A DNA stretch of 64,000 nucleotides, from positions 62,001-126,000 of the forward strand of contig NZ_AWUK01000034.1 of assembly GCF_000499205.1 (NCBI RefSeq), written 5' to 3'. The stretch is from Paenibacillus sp. MAEPY2. GTDB lineage: Bacteria > Bacillota > Bacilli > Paenibacillales > Paenibacillaceae. Below are positions 55,321 to 64,000 of this stretch, piece by piece. The notes beneath the pieces are model-generated. The model ran no database searches, was not told the DNA's origin, and saw only the letters and a list, made by a program, of their open reading frames with translations. The translations under genes were made by a program, and so were the position numbers. Every line of letters starts with the position of its first letter. The stretch's first letter is position 1.

Positions 55321-56604
55321 TTAAAATCCTTTGCTGCGCGTATCTCTTCCCCGCTGACCGAATCCTTCCGCCGAATTGGCTCCTGCACCAGCCTCGCGGC
55401 GCCCACGAGTCTTCCGCGGTGTATTCTCCTTGATTGGTATGATCCAGGTGAACAGGGTTAACACAGCAGATAAGATGAGCATCGCTCCAAATCTTACAAA
55501 TGCATCACCAACCGCTGATCCGTCCAGACCCCATTCAAGCAGAAGTCCTGCCAATAGACCGGATACAGCACCACCTATACCGAAGCTGACCGCCAAATGG
55601 CGGTTATCGAATACCAGCCCAAGCGATATGCCCAGCGCTACGCCAATCAGAAGCAGAGCAGCCACTCGGAAAATAGCCAGATACGTACTGTTCTCCATCA
55701 TGCCTGTACGTTCGGTCACCAGTGTACGTTCATCGATCGTATCGTAAATTTGCTGGAATGCCAGATTAAGGCCCCCGGAATCCGGTACATCATAGTACAT
55801 ACCACCCGTCTGCTGTGCAATATGACGCAGCAAGTCGGTTCCGGAAGGGTCTACCAGACTCAGACCTACTGTATTGACGGCAATCTGTTCATTTGCATAC
55901 TCAGACAAAATGCCGGATGTGTCTAAATCACTGAATCCATCGGATAGCAGGATCGCCACCGTACCGCGTTTCGGGTCCTGCTTGCCCTTAATCTGCTCCA
56001 TCGCTTCGCGCAGCACTGCATCGAAATTGGTGCCGCCCGAGGTCGTCACGATGCCGTCAATCTTGCTGTATACCTCATTTTTGGCCGCTTCACTGTCCAT
56101 CTGAATGAACGGCTGCAGCAGCTGCGGCTGATCATCAAAGGTAATCACAGCTACCTGTTTATCGCTCTCCATTTGGCTGATCAGCGTTTTGGCCGCTTCA
56201 AAGCGTCCGTTATCCGGGTCCGTATCACTCATGCTGCCCGAATTATCGATCATCAGTATAATATCTTTGACTTGCTTCGCACCGCCCGGGTTAATCTGAT
56301 ACAGCAATTGCAGGGCAAGTCCGACGACAAAAAGTAGTGCCAGCGTTGCCGGAACAAGCAGTTTCCAGGACAGCCCCAAATATCTCAGCTTCCAGGAAGC
56401 TCCGTTCAGCTTTGGCGAGATCATTTCTGCGAGTAAGCAGAACAATCCCACGCTAAGCGCCAGCACGCCAAAGTATAATCCCATCAGCAATAGACGAGGC
56501 ATTTCTCCAAGCCACTGACGCAGCATGATTTCTCCAGCCGCAAAGCCCACAGCTCCGCCAATGAGGCTGAACAGGACCAAGAGAAGATTGATTTTTCGCT
56601 GCAT
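55321..56604 (-). CDS. Six-TM membrane protein with extracellular VWA domain
   Basis: About 427 residues. Three TM helices (about 5-25, 38-60, 80-101), a von Willebrand factor A domain (about 113-290) with an intact MIDAS (DNSGS at 120-124, the GGTNF threonine and LLSDGFSD), then three more TM helices and a basic tail. The positive-inside rule (basic loop SWKLRYLGLSWK and basic C-terminus inside) places the VWA domain outside. ATG 56604 is chosen because GGAAAGGA lies upstream at usable distance; ATG 56616 touches that site and TTG 56751 has none. The metal-dependent VWA domain probably binds another protein. Confidence 0.85.
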   Translation of the reverse strand: MQRKINLLLVLFSLIGGAVGFAAGEIMLRQWLGEMPRLLLMGLYFGVLALSVGLFCLLAEMISPKLNGASWKLRYLGLSWKLLVPATLALLFVVGLALQLLYQINPGGAKQVKDIILMIDNSGSMSDTDPDNGRFEAAKTLISQMESDKQVAVITFDDQPQLLQPFIQMDSEAAKNEVYSKIDGIVTTSGGTNFDAVLREAMEQIKGKQDPKRGTVAILLSDGFSDLDTSGILSEYANEQIAVNTVGLSLVDPSGTDLLRHIAQQTGGMYYDVPDSGGLNLAFQQIYDTIDERTLVTERTGMMENSTYLAIFRVAALLLIGVALGISLGLVFDNRHLAVSFGIGGAVSGLLAGLLLEWGLDGSAVGDAFVRFGAMLILSAVLTLFTWIIPIKENTPRKTRGRREAGAGANSAEGFGQRGRDTRSKGF

Positions 56605-56805
56605 GTTTGCATGCATCCTTTCCAAACCAGCCAAGAGTGGCTGAATTAATACAAGATGGGCAATCAAAAATGAACGACTCCGTATCCCTGGCGAAAACAG
56701 ATCGACGTTGAACCATGAAGGAACAATGAAAATTAAACTTGCCCGCCTCAAAGTTCAACCCCATCTGTACCTCCCTTCCGTCCATAAGAGACACGGCCTT
56801 ATGTT

Positions 56806-59370
56806 TTAGCGCATGGGTGACAGCTTCTCGGCCAGATCGGAGGGATGCAGCTCATAACCATTCTCCGTATACGAATCGTAATACACCCGGCCGTTGCGAT
56901 ACACCATCAGGTCTTCCAGATGGAAGCCTCCCATCAGATTCAGCTTCTCCACACCACTGCTTCGTTCTTCGTATACCACACCCAGCTTATAAATACGTGA
57001 CGTCTCTTCGGCATGCGCCGCGTAGTCCATGAAGGCACTATGGTGATCACCAAAGAAATATTTTTCTTCATAACGATGTTCCTGCGTATAGTCGAATACC
57101 CTTACCCGAACGACCGCCTGCTCCTCCAGTGTACGGTACAATCTGCGGAACAGATCATCACGGGTCAGTACGTTTTTGTCGCCATAGGTAATGGTAACAT
57201 TCGCCCGTAGCAGCAACTCTTCTTCAAAAGGTACCCGGAGCGGATCTGCTGTAAGCAGCATGGCATGACATACTTCCATCAGACGTTGCAGGAGTCGCTC
57301 GTTTCCTTCCGTAGCAAGCCGGTTCATATCCCCCATATAGCGGTCTTCGAACCAAACATCCCGTCCGCGCTTTGCCTCCAAATCGGCGATCAGCGCTTCC
57401 GTCACTTTGCCGTAGTATTCCATTACGTTCTGCCCGATGTACTCATCGGCTGCGGCGATGCTCTCTAGAGCGGTCTCACGCAAGGTACGTTCCAGCGCTG
57501 CCAGTGTCTCCGTTACCTTCCGACTGAACGTATGCAGATGCTCCATCTCTGTGTCGTAGACACGAAGCAGCTGTAATTCATTCTCCAGACGCAGCAATTC
57601 AACCTTGGGTACATACACGCGCTCCAGCAAACAATCGATCAGATTGCGCACGTTTTGTTTGTCACGGAACAATGCCCGTTTGAACGACTGATCCTCTACC
57701 CGCTCCTGCTGCCGCTGCTCAAGCAAAGAACGTGCGGATTCAAGCTGCACCGATTTATCCCGGATCAGTCCAAGCAAGGCCTCACGCACACTGCCGAACC
57801 CGTTGTCACTCCAGGCGGCCCACTGAAAATATCCAATCTCGGGATGCTCCGTCCGTGATTGCTCGGCTTGGCGACGAAGCGAGCCTTCTGTGCTGCGCTG
57901 ACGCACTCGTTCCTCGGCAAGACGGACCACGTTATCACGGAAGTACGCCTCTGCCCCATGGCCGAACAGCGCTCTCTCCGCTTCACGCAGTGAGAGCGGC
58001 TTTAGATCCGTGAAGCTGACGTTATGCGTCATAATGCCGCTCATGCCGCTAACCAGGTCCTCATCGGGAAGGATACCTTCCACTTTACGCTCTACCGAAG
58101 CCCCGTCCAGTCCAAAGAAGACGAGCTTGTCCTTGATGCTCCACTCGGGCTCCTGCCGCATCCGTTCAAGCAGATAACGATACAGGTGATACAACACCGC
58201 GAGTGCAATCGGTTTGTTCGGCCGTCTGATCTCGGCAAAACCTGCACTGGCATACCCATGCTGATCCGAAGTGGTACGAATATTGTTTTTGAACGATGTA
58301 TTGTTATAGGTGTTGGCTCCAGTGCTTGAAACGGCACCGGAGCTATCTGGCTCCTGCTTCCGGTTCTTGAGCAGACAGATTCGGCAGATGATCTCGGCAT
58401 TTTCGATCCATCCGCCCGGCACGCCGGTTCCCCGCTCGTTTTTGTCTGACAAAATATATACGAGATCGAATAATGGCGATGCAGGATGCACTACCGGAAT
58501 AGAGATACCGTCCTCTGTAACCAGCAGATTACCGCTGAACGTATAGTCCAGCCCTTGCATGTAATCCAGTTCCCGCAAAAAAGCGAGTCCTGCTGCACTT
58601 GCATATCCAAAGGAATCGACCTGCTCCATCTCGCTGACCAGCACATGCAGATCGGTCTGTACCGACTTGAAGGATTGACCCAATATCGTTTCGGTCAGCT
58701 TGGTAAGCTCCGGTAACAACACATTTAATGGATCGTCTGCCCGAGTCACGACCGTCACGTAGATCCGATCGAATGATGAATACAAACGTCCGTATTCAGC
58801 AATACGATTACTCACCCGTCGCAAGGTGCGATTCAGACCATAAAGGGCCTGATCTGAATCGTGAAAACTGCGATGTACATCCTTACGAAGTGTCTTGGAA
58901 GGTCGCCCAGTCTGTGCCCGGGATATCGGAAGCACGTGGCGAGTCACCTGACCGTCATCGAACGAGCTGCGATCCATAGCTTCAGCCGGACGATGCCCAA
59001 CTGGATATGATGATTGACGGTCATCGCTATGTTCACGTCGGTCAAGCTGGCCACCGTTTTCATTATCATGCTTCATTCTTCCGCTGCTGTCATGGTTCTG
59101 ATGACGATCATCATCCTGATCTTCCGTCCCAATCTGTACGTACACTACGCCTTCTCCGTTATCCCATTTCAGCCGGTTGATCTCCTGAACAGCAGATACT
59201 GCCGGAGCGACCTGATCACCCACGAACAGGAACAGAGCGGGGTAATGGATGCTGCTGCGACCATCACCCAGGCTGCCCTGGCGCTCCTGCTCTGTTGCAT
59301 ACTGGGCTGCATACTTCTCCAGATTACGCTTCAGGGCATTGTTCGAGCTGAACTCCATCCCGGCCGCCAT
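56806..59370 (-). CDS. Probable degenerate tubulin/FtsZ-like paralogue (pseudo-GTPase)
   Basis: 854 residues; no assigned family. By eye it parallels the tubulin-like protein encoded just upstream: PALFLFVGDQV...EINR (44-65) against PILIIGLGGTG...QINR; VVYVQIGTEDQD (75-86) against VEFLAFETNEQD; VTRADDPLN (208-216) at the place of the GGTGSG loop; LAFLRELDYMQ (262-272) against AALKELDYWM; and PLFDLVYILSDKNERG (299-314) against PPFNLCHLISATNTEG. Both glycine loops are lost, so GTP binding is unlikely. A His/Asp/Asn-rich insert lies at 84-130, and the C-terminal ~400 residues are largely coiled-coil-like helix. The gene starts one base after the tubulin-like stop codon. Confidence 0.7.
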   Translation of the reverse strand: MAAGMEFSSNNALKRNLEKYAAQYATEQERQGSLGDGRSSIHYPALFLFVGDQVAPAVSAVQEINRLKWDNGEGVVYVQIGTEDQDDDRHQNHDSSGRMKHDNENGGQLDRREHSDDRQSSYPVGHRPAEAMDRSSFDDGQVTRHVLPISRAQTGRPSKTLRKDVHRSFHDSDQALYGLNRTLRRVSNRIAEYGRLYSSFDRIYVTVVTRADDPLNVLLPELTKLTETILGQSFKSVQTDLHVLVSEMEQVDSFGYASAAGLAFLRELDYMQGLDYTFSGNLLVTEDGISIPVVHPASPLFDLVYILSDKNERGTGVPGGWIENAEIICRICLLKNRKQEPDSSGAVSSTGANTYNNTSFKNNIRTTSDQHGYASAGFAEIRRPNKPIALAVLYHLYRYLLERMRQEPEWSIKDKLVFFGLDGASVERKVEGILPDEDLVSGMSGIMTHNVSFTDLKPLSLREAERALFGHGAEAYFRDNVVRLAEERVRQRSTEGSLRRQAEQSRTEHPEIGYFQWAAWSDNGFGSVREALLGLIRDKSVQLESARSLLEQRQQERVEDQSFKRALFRDKQNVRNLIDCLLERVYVPKVELLRLENELQLLRVYDTEMEHLHTFSRKVTETLAALERTLRETALESIAAADEYIGQNVMEYYGKVTEALIADLEAKRGRDVWFEDRYMGDMNRLATEGNERLLQRLMEVCHAMLLTADPLRVPFEEELLLRANVTITYGDKNVLTRDDLFRRLYRTLEEQAVVRVRVFDYTQEHRYEEKYFFGDHHSAFMDYAAHAEETSRIYKLGVVYEERSSGVEKLNLMGGFHLEDLMVYRNGRVYYDSYTENGYELHPSDLAEKLSPMR

Positions 59371-59371
59371 C

Positions 59372-62300
59372 TTACTTCAGCCTTCTGCGAATGTCATTCA
59401 GTTTCGATGACATCGTTCTGTAGAACTGATAGATGTCTTCCCCGTTCGCCAGTTCCACTCGCTCGTATTCCAGGCGATCACGGGATTCCATGAACAATGC
59501 AGCCAGATCATCTACCTTGCTAAGCAGTGGCGTGATATCTTCGGAAGCGGTCAGGTCGTTATCACGACGGGAAGCTTTGCGAAACAATGTGCTGCGATCC
59601 TTCTCCGCCAGTCCACGGAAGTTGCCAAACACTTCATATTCAGCAAAGTTGCGGCTCTTCATCAGGTTCGCGAACGGCTCCCATGCATCTTCTTCCGGAT
59701 CACGGTCATAGACATATAGCGCACCCTTCTTCACGATGGTATCCGTGTAGAGTGCTTCGATGAAGCGGTCATACCACTGCTCCTCGTCCTGGTGCTGGGC
59801 GAGAATGCCTTCCAGTTCGGCGACTTTGGCCGAGATGGCGTTCATCTTCGCCAGCTCTTCACGTACCCGCGCGATTAGCTGCGGGGAACGTACCAGGTTT
59901 TCTTTGGCCATATCTTCATTAATACTTCCGAAAATGTCCTTCACCGACACCCGTGGCAATCCTTCGGATTGCAGGCGTTTCAGTTCCATAACTGCACGCT
60001 TCACTTCACCCAGGTTCGGCGTAGTAGACGTCAGGCGCATGTCGTAGGCACCCAGCTTTGCGGACAGATCGAACGGTTCGGTCGTAACAACGGCGTAGCG
60101 GTTGCTTGTATTTTCGTCAATCGTCTTGGCTGTAACAATCTTGTATCCTATCGCCTGCTCGAATTCCGTACGCACACGGGCATTGTATTGCTTCACACGA
60201 GTGTTCTCGTACACATCACCCCAGGACTTTTCAGGGATCGGAGACGGCAGATAGGTCCAGTTATTCTTCTCGGTTTGCACCAGATGGCGGCCGATGCCTT
60301 CTTTGTCCAAAATGGTACGTTCATAACTTTCCTCATATACTTTGAGCGGTGTATACACAAACAGCGGTACCCCGTTGCGCGTGTTCAGCCAGAAGATCCG
60401 GTTGCGCACTTCACTTTCCTTGACGGTAAAATGGGATTTGCCCACCGCATTGTTCTGATAGTTGCGAATCCCTCTCAGAATGCCCGGCGCCTGTGCTGGC
60501 ACCGATACGAATCCCCAAGATGGGAAATGCAGACTGCCTGTGCTGTTGCTCAGATTGAACACCGGAACGGCCTCATCATCCAGTTTGCCTGCAATGAAGC
60601 GTTCCACGAATTTCTCGACCGACTCGTCCTGTCCATATTTGATAACCAGGAAGTCTTCCATCGAGCGGGTAATCAGATCGCCGAACTTCTCAGTCAGGAA
60701 ATCAGAGATGGAGCTGACGATATCGATCTCGTTTTCCTTCACCCACTGGCTGGAGTTCTCCAGCAATTCACGAGAGAAGTCGCGAATCAAATCATCCGTA
60801 TCGCGCTTATCCAGCAGTCCATCCACCACACTGACGATATCCGGTACACTTACAACGTTCCAATAGTACGTCTTGTTGCCTTTGTGATCGGACTGTTCTT
60901 CGCCGCGTGTGAGAATATCCCCGTTTTTGGAGAAAATCGAGCTGAGCGCGTTCAGCGTTTCGGTAAATACATTATAAATGCGGCTGTTTTCCTGATTCAG
61001 CAATTCGTACAAATCCTCGTAGAACTCGATCATCTGATCATTGCGTTCCACATCGGCGTGCAGCCAGTACTCATGAATTTTTGCTTCAATATAAGCATTC
61101 TTCTTCTTCTCTTTGGAAACAAAAGCACTCTTCGCATCGCCGAGCTTCTCTTCGGACTGCTCCTGAGCGGCCTCAATATCACGCGGAATGCGGAAGGCAT
61201 TCTCACGCAGGGTTTCAATGTACGACTGAATCATCTTCAGTACACAGAAGCCTTTTTCCGTGTAGATCAGACGGGACACATAGAACGGACCCTGTTCGGG
61301 ATGCAAAAACATACGCCGGATCTGTTCGGTGAACTGACCCGCAATCTCACCCGGCAGCTGCTTCTTCGCCTTGATATATTCTTCACGGGCACGAGCCAGG
61401 AAGTTCTGCTCCAGTTCGGTGTCCATGTTCACCACCTGTGATTTCACCACATTGCCATAGGACAGACGCTCGCTATTCTGGTAGCCTGGCAGCGGCTCCG
61501 GCACGCGGGCTTCAAAGGACTTGACCACACTTTCGAGATCAATGCCCAGTTTGCGGGCAAACTTCTCGGTATCCTCCTGATTCGGCGCTTTGGAGAACAT
61601 TGTGCTCATTTTGTCGAACATGCGGTAAGCCAGATAGGTCGTCATCTCTTCAATCGGCAGTACCGCGGAAGATGCACCGATAATGTTGTAATCATAGTTC
61701 GCCGGGTAAGCCTTGTTCATCTGCGCAATGTTCGTACGAATGTTGCTAATATAGTCGTGGATGGCGAACTCCTCACCCGACTGCTTTTCCTCACTCGCCA
61801 TGAAGTTGGTGATGTTCTCGGCGGTGACGTTCATGCAGTAATCGTAGGCGTTTTCCAGCAGTTTGCCTTCCGTATTGGTTGCGGAAATCAGATGACACAG
61901 GTTGAACGGCGGCAGCGGTGAATTTACGGTCAGAATATTGCCGTATTTCTGGGAGAAACGTTCTCCCCGGCTATCCACGTTCATCCAGTAATCCAGCTCT
62001 TTGAGCGCAGCGTAACCATTCTTGCGGATGTACTCACGAGTGTGTTCACTCAAGCTTTTGTTGGAAAGGTTCACATCTGGAGTGAACAGATATCCAAGCG
62101 TGTTCACGCGGTCAATCCCGGCAGAGCCATGATCGCGTTCGATAATCCCGCGAACGATATAGGAAATATCCAGGAAGCAACCACTGCCCGTACCACCGGA
62201 AAGACCTGTCAGCAGGAACACCATCAGTTTTTTGTTGGTGCCTACGGATAAGGTTTTGATCTTCTTGTCGATCGCCTGAACGACCTGGTTAATCTTCGTA

Positions 62301-62761
62301 AACAGCAGCAAACGTCCAGCCTGACGCACCCCTGCGGCACCGTTCATGCCATCGGTGATGCTCAGCTCCGGAGACAGCCAGTCCGTAATATACGGCTCCA
62401 ATACGCTGCGGTTCTGAAGAAGTCCACCAATCTCGGCATTGGACAGCAATACGAATTCATTAATTGGATCAAGTCCGATGCCCTTATACTTTTTGGCGCG
62501 ATCCTGTTCGTTCGTTTCAAAAGCAAGAAATTCCACATTGGACGGTTTGTCCATCTTTTTCTTGGATACCGGGTCCTGTGGCAGCTTGAAACGTCGGTTA
62601 ATCTGGTATTTAAGACGCAGCAGCGCATCAATACCTGTTCCTCCAAGGCCGATAATCAGAATCGGGTTATCAATGGTATCGACTCTGATTTTCTCGCTGA
62701 CAATCCCTCCGCCAAGCGATACATCCAGTTGCTGAATATGTTCTCTAACAATCGGTTTCAT
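59372..62761 (-). CDS. Tubulin/FtsZ-like GTPase (Tubulin_2 family)
   Basis: 1129 residues. The N-terminal Rossmann-type core has a glycine loop (IIGLGGTG, 36-43) and the tubulin/FtsZ signature GLSGGTGSG (186-194), which bind GTP phosphates. A conserved AALKELDYWM helix and PPFNLCHLI strand follow. The remaining ~800 residues are a large helical region with no known domain. It is much longer than FtsZ (~380 aa) and lacks its C-terminal tail, so it is not the division protein. AGGGAGGA precedes ATG 62761. It may form filaments or a scaffold with the following degenerate paralogue. Confidence 0.85.
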   Translation of the reverse strand: MKPIVREHIQQLDVSLGGGIVSEKIRVDTIDNPILIIGLGGTGIDALLRLKYQINRRFKLPQDPVSKKKMDKPSNVEFLAFETNEQDRAKKYKGIGLDPINEFVLLSNAEIGGLLQNRSVLEPYITDWLSPELSITDGMNGAAGVRQAGRLLLFTKINQVVQAIDKKIKTLSVGTNKKLMVFLLTGLSGGTGSGCFLDISYIVRGIIERDHGSAGIDRVNTLGYLFTPDVNLSNKSLSEHTREYIRKNGYAALKELDYWMNVDSRGERFSQKYGNILTVNSPLPPFNLCHLISATNTEGKLLENAYDYCMNVTAENITNFMASEEKQSGEEFAIHDYISNIRTNIAQMNKAYPANYDYNIIGASSAVLPIEEMTTYLAYRMFDKMSTMFSKAPNQEDTEKFARKLGIDLESVVKSFEARVPEPLPGYQNSERLSYGNVVKSQVVNMDTELEQNFLARAREEYIKAKKQLPGEIAGQFTEQIRRMFLHPEQGPFYVSRLIYTEKGFCVLKMIQSYIETLRENAFRIPRDIEAAQEQSEEKLGDAKSAFVSKEKKKNAYIEAKIHEYWLHADVERNDQMIEFYEDLYELLNQENSRIYNVFTETLNALSSIFSKNGDILTRGEEQSDHKGNKTYYWNVVSVPDIVSVVDGLLDKRDTDDLIRDFSRELLENSSQWVKENEIDIVSSISDFLTEKFGDLITRSMEDFLVIKYGQDESVEKFVERFIAGKLDDEAVPVFNLSNSTGSLHFPSWGFVSVPAQAPGILRGIRNYQNNAVGKSHFTVKESEVRNRIFWLNTRNGVPLFVYTPLKVYEESYERTILDKEGIGRHLVQTEKNNWTYLPSPIPEKSWGDVYENTRVKQYNARVRTEFEQAIGYKIVTAKTIDENTSNRYAVVTTEPFDLSAKLGAYDMRLTSTTPNLGEVKRAVMELKRLQSEGLPRVSVKDIFGSINEDMAKENLVRSPQLIARVREELAKMNAISAKVAELEGILAQHQDEEQWYDRFIEALYTDTIVKKGALYVYDRDPEEDAWEPFANLMKSRNFAEYEVFGNFRGLAEKDRSTLFRKASRRDNDLTASEDITPLLSKVDDLAALFMESRDRLEYERVELANGEDIYQFYRTMSSKLNDIRRRLK

Positions 62762-62802
62762 TCCAAGTCCTCCCTTTCGTCATCTGCAAGTGCAAATGCC
62801 TG

Positions 62803-64000
62803 TTATACCAGATACTCAATTAAAATGGTCTTGTCCGCCTGTTGCAGCGGGATGCTCAGTCGGTCACCGTTCTTCAGTTCAACGCCTGAGCTTGCATCAA
62901 CGGCACGGCCGGATTTCTCCAACGTTCCGCCTGCGGTATTACGGATTATAATTCGATCCCCATTGCTGGGTGTAAATACATATTTTTCGGTTTCCTTCAA
63001 TTCAGGGTCCAGCTGTAACAGCTGATGCAAATGAAATCTGCCCCGGAAGGAAGCCAGCTTTTTATATTGTGGATACGACTTGTCCCCTGTGTTTTCATCC
63101 CGAATTTCAATAACCATCTGCCCAACAAATCCGCGGTTTTTGCGTTTTAGCCAGCCCATGAGGAACCAGCCTCCAACAGCTACAACGACCAGGGCAATCA
63201 CGCCAAGAATAACGGGTAACCATGGGAATGGTTTATCCTGTTCGCCAGCAGAAGTCGTAGGTTGATTTCCGCTTCCGGCTGCTCCACCCGCATTGATCGT
63301 AATTGGAGCACTTTCCCGGTAGAAACTGTCCTCTTCTGCACGGATAACAAGCTCATAGTTATGGTTGTCCGGCACTTCAAACGTTCCGGCGAACCCGGTT
63401 CCCGTGTTTTCGAGCGGTTGTTCCACACTTTTGCCTGTATCCAGATCGTTTACGACCAATGTCGCCTTCATATCGGCATACAGATCATTATCCTGCAGCG
63501 GTTGTCCCCCATTCTCCAGCTTGGCTGTCAGATCGACTTTGTCGCCCTTTGTATAGGACTTGGTCTTAATTGGGTCCACGACGAGCTGGAGATCATAGTT
63601 GAACAACAGGTTGATATCGATGCTGTCTTTGGGAGCCCCTTTTACCCGAAGTTTCCAGTCGCCTTCCTGGGGTTTAAGCAGCTTCACCAAGGAATAACTC
63701 TTCGAAGTTGAAAGCTTGGCTGCATTCGAATTCAGATCCACGGCCTTGCCGGAAGGATCGGTTAATTCGATCTGCACTTGTTTTGAAGACATGATCGAAA
63801 TATTCGCTTCCAGTACACTGTCATTCGGTACGTTCACGGTAACTTCCTGATAACTGCCGTTTCCTGTAATGGAGGGCAGCTTCACCACATTCAGCTTGGC
63901 ATGATCCGCAAAAATTTCACTCAGAATCTGCGGCAGGTCATCCGGCGTATCCGTAATGAAGGACTTGCCTCCGGTCTGCTGAGACAAATCTGCAAGTGCA
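62803..64000 (-). CDS. VWA-type surface protein with beta-sandwich, TM helix and cytoplasmic tail domain (5' end outside window)
   Basis: Only the C-terminal ~399 residues are visible; the frame is open to the window edge. LADLSQQTGGKSFITDTPDDLPQILSEIFADH is the characteristic end of a VWA domain. Then come two beta-rich segments (VTVNVPNDSVLEANISI..., IKTKSYTKGDKVDLTAKLENGG...) of Ig-like type, a Gly/Ser linker, one TM helix (WLPVILGVIALVVVAVGGWF) with WLKRKNR after it (inside), and a ~100-residue cytoplasmic beta domain ending VELKNGDRLSIP...KTILIEYLV, reminiscent of an FHA fold. It is followed by the tubulin-like gene 41 bases later. The VWA part would be extracellular. Confidence 0.78.
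   Translation of the reverse strand, partial: ALADLSQQTGGKSFITDTPDDLPQILSEIFADHAKLNVVKLPSITGNGSYQEVTVNVPNDSVLEANISIMSSKQVQIELTDPSGKAVDLNSNAAKLSTSKSYSLVKLLKPQEGDWKLRVKGAPKDSIDINLLFNYDLQLVVDPIKTKSYTKGDKVDLTAKLENGGQPLQDNDLYADMKATLVVNDLDTGKSVEQPLENTGTGFAGTFEVPDNHNYELVIRAEEDSFYRESAPITINAGGAAGSGNQPTTSAGEQDKPFPWLPVILGVIALVVVAVGGWFLMGWLKRKNRGFVGQMVIEIRDENTGDKSYPQYKKLASFRGRFHLHQLLQLDPELKETEKYVFTPSNGDRIIIRNTAGGTLEKSGRAVDASSGVELKNGDRLSIPLQQADKTILIEYLV

Noticed and set aside
56453..56794. A 113-codon minus-strand frame between the pseudo-tubulin and VWA genes, with a good ribosome site and a CPSC motif
   Set aside because: It overlaps the VWA gene in another frame and most of its length is the out-of-frame reading of the TM-coding region; no family resemblance. 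Low but non-zero chance of a small leader protein.
59969..61441. A 490-codon plus-strand open frame
   Set aside because: Lies wholly antisense to the tubulin-like gene, is rich in residues typical of antisense translation, and has no ribosome site.
59372..62761. The tubulin-like gene as ftsZ or a phage/plasmid tubulin (phuZ, tubZ)
   Set aside because: It is about three times too long, lacks the FtsZ C-terminal tail, and has no cell-division, phage or plasmid genes around it.

Overview
The window looks like the chromosome of a Paenibacillus-type Bacillota: roughly even base composition, strong Gram-positive Shine-Dalgarno sequences, YesM/YesN-type sugar regulation, Fur boxes of the Bacillus type, and best-recognised proteins resembling B. 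subtilis SwrC, Btr, YusV, YoaE and YfmS. This assignment is inferred from gene content and not from a marker gene. I saw no rRNA, tRNA, CRISPR array, prophage or transposase gene.

Layout. 0-9 kb: the end of a TetR regulator, an RND exporter (swrC-like), a membrane chemoreceptor with an unusual N-terminus, moaA, and a soluble YfmS-like chemoreceptor. 9-11 kb: a LysE-type exporter divergent from a MocR/PdxR regulator. 11-21 kb: a sugar-utilisation locus (two permeases, a binding lipoprotein, a YesN/YesM two-component pair, a GH42 beta-galactosidase, a divergent AraC regulator). 21-30 kb: mobA, an MFS transporter, two copies of a palindromic repeat, glnS, a DUF2164 protein, two GNAT acetyltransferases, a secreted repeat protein, an atypical SDR and a MerR-methyltransferase fusion. 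30-35 kb: a large GH94 phosphorylase with a LacI regulator and three matching operators. 35-40 kb: an iron-uptake locus (Btr-like regulator, Fur box, siderophore-binding lipoprotein, exporter-fold ABC transporter). 40-50 kb: a SAM methyltransferase behind a leader terminator, an MFS transporter, a YoaE-type molybdoenzyme, a formate/nitrite channel, NADH oxidase with three Fnr/Rex-like boxes, glutathione peroxidase, and an orphan Fur-controlled siderophore ATPase.

50-64 kb: one tightly packed minus-strand operon that runs off the window end. In transcription order it encodes a VWA/beta-sandwich/TM protein (partial), a 1129-residue tubulin/FtsZ-like GTPase, an 854-residue protein that appears to be a degenerate tubulin-like paralogue without glycine loops, a six-TM protein with an extracellular VWA domain, a 215-residue protein of unknown fold, a zinc-ribbon TRAFAC-type GTPase, and a membrane-anchored GAP1-type GTPase-associated protein. 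Overlapping or near-touching genes suggest one machine joining cell-surface VWA sensors to two cytoplasmic GTPase classes. This is the best candidate for a poorly described system. The families individually resemble ones catalogued in bacterial conflict/signalling systems; the combination and the pseudo-tubulin are the new points.

Cross-links: MoaA and MobA make cofactor for the YoaE-type enzyme; the siderophore-binding protein and the distant ATPase are both Fur-marked and may work together; CcpA-like sites lie by the sugar locus; the formate channel and NADH oxidase carry sites expected for oxygen/redox control.
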